Positions 45,978-56,020 of a stretch of 64,000 nt of DNA are shown piece after piece; position 1 is the stretch's first letter, and each line of letters opens with the position of its first letter. Both the position numbers and the translations under genes were made by a program. Origin of the DNA: Orientallactaga sibirica. Taxonomy: Eukaryota; Chordata; Mammalia; Rodentia; Dipodidae. The notes under the pieces were generated by a model. The model was not told the DNA's origin and ran no database searches. It saw nothing but the letters and a program-made list of their open reading frames with translations. The DNA lies in contig JAEOAD010000040.1 in assembly GCA_036365145.1 (NCBI GenBank), positions 16,343,501 to 16,407,500 on the forward strand. The letters are read 5' to 3'.

Positions 45978-46499
45978 GATTATTCTTAAGTCTAAATAGA
46001 AATAGATCCTCACTCCATTGTTAAAGAGTTGAGTGTGGATTCTTAGAACAGGAACCAGTGACAACTAGGGCCCACCGACTAGGACTCGTCACAGACTCCC
46101 TGAGGCCATCATATTCAACTAATCTCATTCCATCTCTTGTCTTCTCAGAATTATAAGACTTTCAAGTCAGGAAAATGCCGGCGACATAGCCTCTCTAAAG
46201 TCCCTGGAAGCTTTGTCTAATGTTTCTCGTGTTGTCTGTGGACAAAATAAAAGAAATTTGGGCGGATGGGCAATTTAGGAAGTCGATCTGAAAGAAACTA
46301 GGAACACAACAACGGTGTGCTCCAAGGCAACCAGAAAGCCCATCCCTGTTGTCATCGGCCTAAGTGAAAAAATGATAATAAAAATAAAAACGTACGGCTT
46401 CCCTCATTAATTACCTTGCAGGAATGCTGCTGGGCAGCCACCTATCCATGAAAATGGCTTGAACAGAAACTGGGAGCTAATATTTCTTGAACACATGCT
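45978..46499. other. SPATA18 intron, nothing else seen
   Basis: Unique-looking. Confidence 0.5.
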
Positions 46500-47125
46500 G
46501 TGGTAGTTGGAATGTATGTCACCCAATAGACCCAGGTGTTTTATTAAAACTTGGATTTCAGGGCCTGGAGAGATGGCTTAACAGTTAGGCACCTGCCTGC
46601 AAAGCCTAAGAATGCTTGTTCAAATCTCCAAGTCCTTCATATAGCCAGATGCATAAGACCCAAGAGTGCTGTGCACACAAGGGGGCGCACACATCTGGAG
46701 TTCATTCACAGCAGCCGAAAGGCCCTGGCATGCCCATTCTCTCTCTGCCTCTTCCCCTCTCTCTATCTCTCTCAAATAAAAAAAAAATTTAAAAACAACT
46801 TGGATTTCCAGCCGCCTAGCTGGAGGAGGTGTCACTGGAGGCGGACTGGATGTCTAACCCAAAGGTATGCATAGTGAGTGTGGGTCCTGCCTGGGTCCCT
46901 GCTGCTGGCTGTCGGGTCCCAGTTTGCTGTGCTGTCCCTTTGTGTTTGCTTATGGTGCTGGCCGTTTTGAAAGTGGCATCTCTCTCTGCTTGGATCTGTG
47001 AGAGGGAGCCAGCTTCTTCCTCTATTCATGGAACTTCCCTTGGATCTCTCTGTAAGCTGAAATAAACCTTTTCTCCTCTCAGCTATGTCTGTTTGGAACT
47101 TCATCCTAGCAACGTGCAGCTGAGT
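46500..47125 (+). mobile_element. MaLR-type LTR split by a SINE, in SPATA18 intron
   Basis: tggtagttggaatgtatgtc start; ggatctgtgagagggagcca, AATAAA in gctgaaataaacc and gcagctgagtgtgacact at the end. Same family as 27954-28500. Confidence 0.8.
46561..46793 (+). mobile_element. SINE-B nested in the LTR
   Basis: Target copies aacttggatttc on both sides (about 46548 and 46797). Confidence 0.92.
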
Positions 47126-47164
47126 GTGACACTGGTTCCTGCTTGAAGTCATTCTAACTGCCTC

Positions 47165-47350
47165 ACCTGCATTATCTCAACTCATCTTCTACACTCAGTC
47201 CTGACGGGTGGGCATAATTCTCTACCCCTCTAGAGGGCAAACTATGGAACAGAAAATGAAAACATCCTGCTTATGTTTGCACAGTTAATAGGTAGTAGAG
47301 CCGGGATTTGAACTCAGGCAGTTTGAGGCTGGGGCTAGTGTTCTTAAGCA
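47165..47350 (+). mobile_element. MIR element
   Basis: gcacagttaataggtagtag agccgggatttgaactcagg is a clear MIR core and 3' part. Confidence 0.85.
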
Positions 47351-47916
47351 CTAGCCTGCCCTCCTTCTAGGCAACCTCCAGCTTTAGCTAAGACCTTGTT
47401 GAATCTCAATGACTGTTTTCCTATTATTTTAATTTCTCCCAAATTGTGAGGGGAATATTCACATAAAACTCGACAGAAATCTAACGGTTCCCGACAAGAG
47501 ACCAGAGTGGTCATTTGCAACCCTGAGTGTGCGTAAAGGCCTGCCTGGTTATGAAACTTCACCTTTCTGAGTTCTACTTAGATCAACCGCATACAATGTC
47601 ACGGGATGTGGTACGGATGTGTGCATTTTTAACAAGCCCCTAGAGTGGTTCTGATGGGGATGGTGTACACACCACACTTAGTGAAAGCTGGCCTAAATTA
47701 TGCAATCAAAAATCAGCATTGGCATGTGTAGAGCAAGCACCTCTCTTTTCACATGTTCCAACCAGGCTCCAGGTTCCAGGTGGGGATCCTGGAATCTGGC
47801 AGGACCGAGAAGTGTGCAACAGGGCCTGGAAAGTAGGTTGTGACTGTCATTCCCCCACCCAGGAATCCTTCCTCTTAATGTTCACAGGGAGCAGAGAAGT
47901 GGGGCATTCCTGAGTG
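47351..47916. other. SPATA18 intron, nothing else seen
   Basis: Unique-looking. Confidence 0.5.
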
Positions 47917-48268
47917 TGGGGGTTTGATTCAGGTGTCCCCTATAAACTTAGGCGTTCTGACTGCTAGGTTCCCAGCTGATGGAGATTTGGGAATTAACAC
48001 CTCCAGAAGGTAATGTATTGTTGAGGGTGGGCTTATGGGTGTTATAGCCAGTGTCCCCTTGCCAGTGTTTGTCATACACTCCTGTTGCTATTGTCCACCT
48101 TATGTTGACCAGGGGGTGATGTCTACCCTCTGCTCATGCCATCATTTCCCTGCCATTATGGAGCTTCCCCTCGAGTCTGTAAGCCAAAATAAACCCTCCC
48201 CCCCCCCCAAAAAAAAAGCTGCTCTTGGTCAGGCGATTTCTGCCAGAAATGCAAACCTGACTGCAACC
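47917..48268 (+). mobile_element. MaLR-type solo LTR next to a SPATA18 exon
   Basis: tgtgggggtttgattcaggt start; full copy with ccattatggagcttcccctc, AATAAA in gccaaaataaaccc and gcaaacctgactgcaac end. Antisense to SPATA18, ending about 25 bp from the exon at 48293. Confidence 0.9.
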
Positions 48269-48292
48269 CGTAGTATGGTTCCCACATCTTAC

Positions 48293-48468
48293 TTGCATTC
48301 ATTAAAGACCTCTCCGTCTGCCCCAAATGCAACGTCAAGTGGTGGCTCTAAGGACTGCATCGCAAAGGCAATGCAGCAGATCTCCTGGATGAAGTTGCTG
48401 AGGAGGCAAAAGTCCACTTCAGGAGGGAAGGAGATCTTGGGGTTCACGTTCATGGCACGGATCACATC
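48293..48468 (-). CDS. SPATA18: SPATA18 exon: conserved C-terminal domain
   Basis: 176 nt, starting in phase 0 after a T-rich acceptor ending in ttccag and ending two bases into a Lys codon at donor GTAAGA. It encodes 58 residues: [20 protein letters not shown], then a Cys-containing segment ([20 protein letters not shown]) and [13 protein letters not shown]. This is the most conserved part of the family. A MaLR-type solo LTR in opposite orientation ends only about 25 bp downstream of the donor (47917-48268), so the proximal intron is retroelement sequence. Confidence 0.95.
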
Positions 48469-48715
48469 CTGGAAAAAAAAAAAAAGAAAAAAGATGCCAT
48501 CACTTCGATGCCAAGCTGTGAGAAGAAACACCCCGAGGATTCTGATATCATTTGTGACTGACAGAAGGTAGGGAAAGAGGGTAGCGAAAATAAGTCAATC
48601 CAGAAAAACACATGTGCTACAGGAGAAGGATGCTGTCACACATAGCAGGGAAGGAGGAAAGAAGACAGAGCGGAAATGACATGCTAATGACAGGGAAAAT
48701 CCTTGGCGGGGGGGG

Positions 48716-49112
48716 GGTGCTGGAGAGATGGCTCTGTGGGTAAGAATACTTGCTGGACAAGCATGAGGGCCTGAAATGTCCCGATTTGCCAAGTTCAATT
48801 CCCCAGCACCCATATAAACAACTGAACATGGCCACACATGCCTGTAACCCCAGTCCTGAGGGGCGCAGAGATCAGAGAATCCCCAAGGCTCACTGATCAG
48901 CCAGTCTGACCGAAACTGGCAGCTCCAGGTTCAGTGCAAGACTCACATCTCCAGGACACATGCGGAGGGGCGCTGTCAGGGGACATCCAACCTTCTTCTC
49001 TGGCCTCGACACATGAATGCATGGAGCACACGCACACCCAACATGCATGCACCACACACACCATACCACACATAGTACGTACAAGACACATGCAAATAAA
49101 AGGGGCTAAACA
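48716..49112 (+). mobile_element. B4-like SINE in SPATA18 intron
   Basis: ggtgctggagagatggctct head; cacacatgcctgtaacccca middle; CA-rich tail and caaataaaagg. Confidence 0.8.
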
Positions 49113-49468
49113 ACAACAACAACAAAAAAAAAAACTAAAAAAAATATAGTTCATGATTTTTTTTTATTTATTACTTATTTTTCTATTGTGGGTTAGCATG
49201 AGATGCCAATCTAGAATTCTGACTTGTTTTAGTGCATAAGAAAATTGAAATAGCTTGCTTTTATTGCATTGTGTTATGCGCCATGACTTGTGCTAAACAA
49301 ACAGCCTGCTTTCTTTCTTTCTTTAATAATTCTGTGGGCTGATATTCATGTGCACCCATTTAAAGATTAGAAAAATCAAAGCACAGGAAGATGAAATAAA
49401 CCTGGAATGCCATATAGCTGTGGAGGTACAAATCCACACTTATGTACCAAATCCTTTGCTCTTAAGAA
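49113..49468. other. SPATA18 intron, possible MIR trace
   Basis: Contains a weak MIR-like stretch around 49360-49400; nothing else. Confidence 0.4.
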
Positions 49469-49486
49469 TGAAAATATTCCATCTCT

Positions 49487-49684
49487 GAATCTTTATTTTT
49501 ATTTATTTATTAGAGACAGAGAAAGGGAGAGAGAATGGGTGTGCCAGGGCCTCCAGCCACTGCAAACGAACTCCAGACGCATGCGCCACCTTCTGCATCT
49601 GGCTTACTTGGGACCTGGAGAATTGAACTGGGGTCCTTAGGCTTCGCAAGCATGTGCCTTAACCACTAAGCCATCTCTCCAGCC
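49487..49684 (-). mobile_element. SINE-A in SPATA18 intron
   Basis: Target copies ccatctctgaatctt and ccatctcccaatctt. Confidence 0.93.
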
Positions 49685-49916
49685 CCCATCTCCCAATCTT
49701 AAGGGTCCATCTAAAGGGTGTAACTATAATGGTCAGAACAATTTCCTCATAACATGTCTAAGAAAGAGACAGCCACTAGGGACCAGAGCTAGAGGGTAAA
49801 CTGAATGCTGCACACACACAAGCAGTTCTACACACTGGATGGATTCCTACATGACCTATGTCCACTGTGGACATGCCCAGCCACAGACTAGGCCTAAGAA
49901 GAAACGCAGCACTTAC

Positions 49917-50075
49917 ATTAACACTGCTCTGGGAGTCATATAGATCAAGATGGCAAATGATATAATCGGAGACGGCACCCTCAAAGTCACTCGACCCCAC
50001 AAAGGATGACGTCAGCATCTTCCGCACCCGGATCTTGAAATGTCTGAATGCCATTTTGGCTACGTGGAATGCCTC
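49917..50075 (-). CDS. SPATA18: SPATA18 exon: conserved C-terminal domain
   Basis: 159 nt, phase 0 at both ends, 53 codons. Acceptor tttcatgtgcag and a near-consensus donor GTAAGT. The product runs from [20 protein letters not shown] through [20 protein letters not shown] to SVN, almost identical to other mammalian SPATA18 proteins. The short stretch [10 protein letters not shown] in the middle is the variable part. It lies between a SINE-A (49487-49684) and another (50217 onward) without touching either. Confidence 0.95.
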
Positions 50076-50216
50076 CTGCACATGAAACACAGCAATTTTA
50101 TGTGGCGAGGGGAAGAGGTAACGTGGTCCAAAGAAAGGAATTAAGAAGAATTTTAAAATGCCACATTATATCAGTCTTTGAATAACTAAACACTGTTGGT
50201 CCAAAGTAGTTGTTGG

Positions 50217-50411
50217 GGGCTGGAGAGATGGCTTAGCAGTTAAGGCACTTGCTTGTGAAGCCTAAGGACCCAGGTTCAATTCCCCAATGCCCTTTAAGCC
50301 AGATGCACAAAGTGGGGCACGCATCTGGAGTTCGTTTGCAGTGCTGGAGGCTCTGACGTGCCTGTTCTCTCTGCCTCTCTCTCCCGCTCTCTCAAATAAA
50401 TAAATATTTTT
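50217..50411 (+). mobile_element. SINE-A in SPATA18 intron
   Basis: gggggctggagagatggctt head, tail aaataaataaatattttt. Confidence 0.92.
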
Positions 50412-50427
50412 GTTAAAATGTGGTTGT

Positions 50428-50573
50428 TGGGCTGGAGAGATGATGTAGTCATTAAGGTACTTGTCTGCAAAGCCAAAGGACCCAGGTTTGATTCCCCAAG
50501 ACCCACGTAAACCAGATGCACAAGGTGTCACATGCACCTGGAGTTTGTTTGCAGTGCCTGGCACACCCATTAT
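50428..50573 (+). mobile_element. SINE-A, tail replaced by microsatellite
   Basis: gttgggctggagagatgatg head; after ggcacacccattat the tail is the CA/TA/TG tract. Confidence 0.9.
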
Positions 50574-50599
50574 ACACACACACACACACACACACACAC

Positions 50600-50644
<45 letters not shown>

Positions 50645-50733
50645 TATGTATGTATATATGTGTGTATATATGTATATGTGTATATATATATACATATATA
50701 TGTATGTATAAAGAATATTTTAAGGTTGTTTTC

Positions 50734-50770
<37 letters not shown>
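50572..50770. repeat. (CA)n-(TA)n-(TG)n compound microsatellite
   Basis: (AC) repeats near 50574-50600, alternating TA/TATG/TGTA in the middle, then (TG) repeats near 50736-50769. The outer arms are complementary to each other. It begins at the tail of a SINE-A in a SPATA18 intron. Confidence 0.95.
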
Positions 50771-50771
<1 letters not shown>

Positions 50772-50804
50772 GCTAGAGTACAACCTGGAGTGTTGTTTCT
50801 CAGG

Positions 50805-51030
50805 AACATTGCCTGCCTTTTTTGAGTTGGCCTGGCACTCACCAATTTAGGCTAGACTGGTTGCCCAGTGAGTTCCAGGGATCCACCTCTGTCTGCCTCC
50901 CAGTGTTGGGAAGACACGCCCATGCTATTATGCACTGCAGTTTTTACAAGTGTTCTGGGGATCAAAGTCAGGCCCCCAGGCTTGCAAGACAAGCACTTTA
51001 CTGACTGAGCTTCTCCCCCCTAGCTCAGAA
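50805..51030 (-). mobile_element. B4-like SINE in SPATA18 intron
   Basis: gagttggcctggcactcacc ... ggcttgcaagacaagcactt tactgactgagcttctcc. Confidence 0.8.
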
Positions 51031-52233
51031 GTGGTTGTAACCTGGGGGAGACTGCATCTTCTCACAGTTCGGGAAAGTATGTCAACACATCCATGACAAC
51101 CCATAATTACCCATATCAAGAGATGCGACCGCTGGGCTGGCATGGCTGAGCGCAGCAAACGGACAGTGCAGCCTCGGGGACATAAATCCTCTTCTAGGGA
51201 CCCACAGCCATGCCATGTTACTGGCCAAGATGTAAGAGAAAGCCCTCGTCGTCAAGTTTATACTAGGCATAGTTTCAGTAAATATTTACCACGTGCCTAT
51301 AAAATTCAGTTTTGCAAGAAAGACGTGGCCTCTATGCTTACAGTCTTAACCATGTGGGTAAGTGATTTTTTTTTTTAATTATATAAACCAGGGCTTGGCA
51401 AGCCTTTTTCTATAAGGAGCCCAATAGTAAATATTTCAGGCTTTACAAGGCACAGTCCCTATTGTGGGACTTTTTTCACACCCCTTAATAAAAAATAAAA
51501 AAAGTCATCCATTCTTAGCAATTAGGGAATGTCTTAGAAACAAGCCAAGTCCAGCTGTGGCCCGTCTGTCATAACTTGCTGAGTTTCTGATAAATAGATA
51601 AATCCAGGATTTCTGAAAAGTCTCATATTCACATTTCTTTTTGCCTTGGTTTTTTTTTTTTTTCATGAACGTCCTCATGGCGGGCTGTTAAGTGCCTCAG
51701 GGTGGCACCTCCCCATGGAACAAACGTGTTTGCTTTGGATAGCAAGGATTACACTTTGTGTATGCATTTAATTCACCGGAAGTTAATACCTATGGCTGCC
51801 TACGACTTGCAGAACGCCAATCAAAACGATAGCCATTCAAAGGAATATACCTCCCATGTGCTCATATATGACAAAAGATACAGTAAGAGTAGCTGTGGAC
51901 CCGTTGCATGTAGTCCTGCCTTCTCCAGCAAAGGTCTGGTCAATGTGTGTATATATACATAACGTATATCCACACATATATATTCTATATATAATATAAT
52001 AATATATATGATATAAAATGAACAGCTGTTGCCTGTGAAAATTAAGCCACCCCTACATGTTTGTAATGGAAAGAGAAAGAAGGGAGGGAAAGGACGGAGG
52101 AAGGGCACAGGCTGGGGAAGGCTGGGATCCCTCACTCAGTGACCTCAGGATGCACCAACCTTTACGGTTGTCCTGCTAAGTGCTATCTCCCACGGGCCGC
52201 GGGGTCCCAGGAAGTCTGCGGCGTCACACTCAC
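51031..52233. other. SPATA18 intron, nothing else seen
   Basis: About 1.2 kb with poly-T near 51650 and a TATATA patch near 51950-52015. Overlapping short frames are unsupported. Confidence 0.5.
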
Positions 52234-52600
52234 CACGGTGGCAATGTAGATGATCCTCTGCACGGTTTCCGCCTTGTCGATGCAGGGTCGCAGCAAGCAC
52301 TGCGCATCCAGGCGGGCCTGGGAATAGGCATCGCCGAACCGCGACAGGAGGGCGGCCTTGCGGGCCGCGCTGGACAGCTTGCTGCGGTTGGGGGACGGGC
52401 TTCTGATCTTGGCCACCGCCGTGGAAGGACTCACTGACCTGCTGCGGCTTTGACTGCGGTTGCGGCTTTGACCGCGACTAAGACTACGACTACGACTGGG
52501 GCTGCGGCTGCGGCTGCGGCTGGGGCTGGGGCTGCGGCTGCGGCTGCGGCTGCGGCTGCTCAGGTGGCCAGGGCTTGGAGTCCGGCTCCTGTCTGCTGAC
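52234..52600 (-). CDS. SPATA18: SPATA18 exon: SR-rich linker and start of C-terminal domain
   Basis: Largest exon seen, 367 nt, with acceptor ctcaccccacag and donor GTGAGT. After one base completing the previous codon it encodes 122 residues. Residues 1-60 are an arginine/serine tract with SP and TP sites built on a degenerate GGCTGC hexamer repeat. Then comes [17 protein letters not shown], and from about residue 75 the conserved MIEAP-family domain begins: [20 protein letters not shown], then the segment ending in [14 protein letters not shown]. The SR tract is longer than in the human and mouse proteins I remember. One conserved position reads LLRPC where I expect LLRRC. The SP/RS motifs suggest phosphorylation; that is inference. 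Confidence 0.95.
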
Positions 52601-52914
52601 CTGTGGGGTGAGCCAGAACCAGGAAGACCACACACTGTGAAACCACTCTTCTCTGTCCTTCCTAGACTTCCCTAAACTCTAGTTTTCGCCCCCGCCCCCA
52701 AACAGTCCACAAATGACACACAAGAGCCTTTGGAACTCCCGCCTTATGGAGAGCGGGCTGCCTCCCCACTTGCCTACCCACTAAATCCTATAGGCAAGGA
52801 TGTCGTCCCCCAGTGGCCATCTATCCCGCATAAGCCAGAAACAGATCCCATGTGTGTCTCTAAATTAGAATGCACAAAGCACTTTCATTCCTTCATGGGC
52901 ACCTAAATGTATCC
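52601..52914. other. SPATA18 intron upstream of the SR exon
   Basis: Contains the acceptor tract; otherwise unique-looking. Confidence 0.5.
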
Positions 52915-53130
52915 TTGGGCTGGAGACGTGGCTTAGCAGTTAATGGCCTTGCCTTTAGGAGCTTGTGAATCCTAAGGACCCCGTCGATTCCCCAGTACCC
53001 ACTTAAGCCAGATGCACAAAGAGGCTCATGTATCTGGAGTTTGTTTGCAGTGGCTCGAGGCCCTGGCATACCCATTCTCTCTCTCTCTCTCTACCTCTTT
53101 CTCCCCCACTTAAATAAATAAACAAACTGT
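52915..53130 (+). mobile_element. SINE-A in SPATA18 intron
   Basis: Target copies tgtatcctt on both sides. Confidence 0.92.
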
Positions 53131-53599
53131 ATCCTTTATTGCCACCTTATGCGGCTAGTTGGCCATTTGTACAGAGAAGAACCCCAATGCTGAAAGATCA
53201 GTAGGACTGTCCTAGAGCACCACCAGCTAGAGTCAGACTTCTTAGCCTGCCCTTGAAGTACTAACCCACCTCCCACCCAGGTGCCTCACCTAACCATGTG
53301 GGTTAAGCTGGATGGCTACCAAGAGTTAAGAACAGCCTACTAGGCTAGCCAGCCCAAAGGAAATAGATTCTCCAAAAGCCACGTCTGACAGGAAGAAACC
53401 ACAGGGAAAACTAGACCCCCAAACAGCACAGCTGATAGGCAGGCTCTGGGGAGGCATGGAGTACCCTTCCTGTGTGCTGGTGTCCATTCCTTCAGTGTAA
53501 ATATTCTACCCCCTCCCCATGCTAGGGAGGCACAAAGCCCTTGGGAGCTGGTGTCTCAACCAGGACAACACAGTCAGAGGGGAGCCCCATAAGTGGAGA
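53131..53599. other. SPATA18 intron, nothing else seen
   Basis: Unique-looking. Confidence 0.5.
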
Positions 53600-53702
53600 A
53601 CAGGAGTTCGTTTGCTCGAGACCCTAGTGTGCCCATGCTTTCTCTCTCTATCTACTTCTCTATCTCACACACACAAATAAATAAATAAATATTTTTAAAA
53701 AT
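53600..53702 (+). mobile_element. SINE-A 3' fragment
   Basis: Begins at ggagttcgtttgctcgagac; the tRNA-like head is missing, so a 5'-truncated copy. Confidence 0.85.
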
Positions 53703-53708
53703 TGAGGC

Positions 53709-53870
53709 CAGCCGGGCGTGGTGGCACACACCTTTAATTCCAGTGCTCAGGAGGCAGAGGTAGGAGGATCACCATGAGTTCAAGGTCACCCTGAGATTAC
53801 ATAGTGAATTCCAGGTCAGCCTGGGCTAGAATGAGATCCTACCTCAAGAAACAAAAAAAAAAAAAAAAAA
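53709..53870 (+). mobile_element. B1-like SINE in SPATA18 intron
   Basis: agccgggcgtggtggcacac start, poly-A then (GAAAA)n to about 53946; a second partial B1 follows (53955-54012). Confidence 0.93.
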
Positions 53871-54012
53871 AAAAAGAAGAAGACAGAAAGAAAGAAGAGA
53901 GAAGAGAAAAGAGAAAAGAAAAGAAAAGAAAAGAAAAGAAAAGAAAAAGAATAATTGAGGCCAACTGAGCCTACATAGTGAATTCCAGGACTGCCTTGGG
54001 CTACAAACTGAA

Positions 54013-54022
54013 ACTGTCTCGA

Positions 54023-54074
<52 letters not shown>

Positions 54075-54101
54075 AGAGAAGAGAAAAGAAAAGAAAGAAA
54101 G
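54013..54101. repeat. (GAAA)n microsatellite
   Basis: The tract follows directly on a B1 3' fragment (53955-54012, matching 'tacatagtgaattccagg') and probably grew from its A-rich tail. It lies in the intron between SPATA18 exons 52234-52600 and 54479-54706. Confidence 0.9.
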
Positions 54102-54106
54102 ATGGC

Positions 54107-54478
54107 ATGTAGCAAAATGGACAATTATTTCCAAAGAAGAGGATTTCTGGGCCTCAGAGAAAAAGACCCTTATTTTGTGGAACATTCTGTTCAGCATGGG
54201 CACCACCTCAGATGGCCAGCTCACATCAGACCAGTCTCAAGGCCAAGATGCTTCCTTCCACATCTCTCAGCCAGCCAGAGTAGCAATCAGGAGTTGTTCT
54301 CTAGAAAGTTCTATAAAAGTATAATTGAAGAAATGAACTCTTTTCCAAGTCCAAGCTTCCCACACCCTTGGGGTTTCACTTTGTCATCCTTCCCCCATCA
54401 TCCAGCCCTAACTCAGGAAAGAAAGTGAAGAGGCGGAAAAAAGAAAGAAAACAGCTTAGTGAAAAGATCTGCGAGAAC
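54107..54478. other. SPATA18 intron 3' of exon 54479-54706
   Basis: Unique-looking; an open frame at 54102-54428 (+) is unsupported. Holds the weak donor at 54477-54478. Confidence 0.5.
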
Positions 54479-54706
54479 CTGTCAATCCTTCCTTGTAGAC
54501 TTGGTTTTCCAGAAGACAGGACAGCTATCTCGTCCTTCAGGTTCCGGAGCTGTTTCTCATAGTCAGACTTCACCTCTACATTTTTCTGGTCCGAGGTTCG
54601 CTTTATGCTCGCCCGCTGTTCCAATTTAGGACGATCAGAGCGCTCCAAGCGTCTAGAATCACTGTTCTTGTGGCGGGCATCCTCCTGAGCTTGAAGGCAT
54701 TTAAGC
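54479..54706 (-). CDS. SPATA18: SPATA18 exon: coiled coil
   Basis: The 228-nt exon begins with G, completing the Gln split with the upstream exon, and continues [19 protein letters not shown]... to [17 protein letters not shown], with heptad-like Leu/Ile spacing as expected for the coiled coil. The acceptor tgctgttcag is good and lies below a 415-bp polypyrimidine stretch on the sense strand. The donor is the odd part. The expected junction after LQG-AG is followed by GA, and the only in-phase GT is 8 nt further on (ACAG|GTTCTC), which adds Ile-Asp. Length is a multiple of three and both ends have the same phase, so skipping would keep frame. Exon identity is certain; the exact 3' end is not. 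Confidence 0.85.
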
Positions 54707-54719
54707 CTGAACAGCAATG

Positions 54720-54895
54720 AAAGAAGAGATGGAGGTGAGGAGGAAAAAAGGAAGGAAAAAAAGGGGAAATGGTAAGGTAAGGTAAGGTAAGGATAGGAAA
54801 AGGAATGGAAAAGAAAGAGGAAGGAGAGGAGAGAAGGGGAAAGAAAGGAAGGGAGGGGAAAAGAAAAAGGAAGGAAGAAAGAAGAAAAGAGAAAT

Positions 54896-54949
<54 letters not shown>

Positions 54950-55135
54950 GGGAGGGAGGGAGGAAGGGAGGAAGGGAGGAGGAGGAAGGAAGGAAGGAAG
55001 GAAGGAAGGAAGGAAGGAAGAAAGGAAGAAGAGAAGGAAAAAAGGAAGGGGGAGGGAAGGGGGAGGGAGGGAGGAAGGAAGGAAGGAAGGAAAGAAGGAT
55101 AGAAGGAAGGAAGGAAGAGAGGGAGGGAGAGTGCG
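54720..55135. repeat. Polypurine (GAAA/GGAA/GGGA) tract next to SPATA18 exon
   Basis: About 415 bp of nearly pure purine on the plus strand: AGGTA-type repeats, an unbroken (GAAA)n around 54897-54947, then (GGAA)n blocks. On the gene's sense strand it is a polypyrimidine tract that starts about 14 bp upstream of the acceptor at 54707. Long open frames rich in Phe/Leu/Pro/Ser on the minus strand here come from the repeat. Confidence 0.95.
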
Positions 55136-55427
55136 TGATAAGCAACAGCTGACACTCTTACCATCAGGGGCTATTCAACATGCTATGACATGTCACATGA
55201 GGAAACACTAATGGAAATACACGTGAACAAACAAAAATTAGCATGTGCAGAATGACCAGTGATGGGGGCCAGCACTCATCTGCAGGAGGAAAAGCTCCCA
55301 GTGAAAGATATTTGTGTAATACCTCGAAGAAACATAGAGTGGACCTATATAGTGTTCTATGCTAGACTCGCCTTGACTGCAGAGAGCTCTGAGGACATTT
55401 GACTTCCAAAACTTAAAAAGCTGATCT

Positions 55428-55634
55428 AGGGCTGGAGGGATGGCTTAGCGGTTAAGGTATTTGCCTGCAAAGCCAAAGGACACAGGTTCGATTCCCCAGG
55501 ACCCATGTTAGCCAGATGAACAAGGGGGCGCATGCATCTGGAGTTCATTTGCAGTGGCTGGAGGCCCTAGTGCACCCATTCTCTCTTTCTCTCTCCATTT
55601 CTCTGTCAAATAAATAAATATAAAGTATTTTTTT
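55428..55634 (+). mobile_element. SINE-A in SPATA18 intron
   Basis: Target duplication aaaaagctgatct at 55415-55427 and 55635-55647. Confidence 0.94.
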
Positions 55635-55647
55635 AAAAAGCTGATCT

Positions 55648-55815
55648 ATCTGGGCATGATGGTGCATGCCTTTAATCCCAGCATTTGAGAGACAGAGGTA
55701 GGAGGATCACGGTGTCTTCAAGGACACCCTGAGACTAATAATGAATTCCAGGTCAGCCTGGGCTAGAGTGAAACCCTACTTCAAAAAACCAAAAAAATTA
55801 AAATAATAAAAATAT
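55648..55815 (+). mobile_element. B1-like SINE in SPATA18 intron
   Basis: Inserted at the 3' target copy of the previous SINE; next copy agaaagctgatcta at 55816-55829. Confidence 0.93.
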
Positions 55816-56020
55816 AGAAAGCTGATCTAAAATATAATTCCCTCTCCTCAGTAGCTCTTCAGTTCTGTAAGCAGATGACATGTGGAAAGAAATGGGTTCA
55901 TGTGTACCTATGACAATAATGTAGCAAAAAAAAAGGAATTAAAAAAAATAAACTTTAGAGATAACACTGGCTTCCCCTCATTGAAATCCAAAGATAAATT
56001 GTTACCATAAAACAAAAGCA

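Noticed and set aside
54376..55164. 262-codon minus-strand frame
   Set aside because: Only the part 54479-54706 is a real exon; the N-terminal half is the translation of the purine/pyrimidine repeat.
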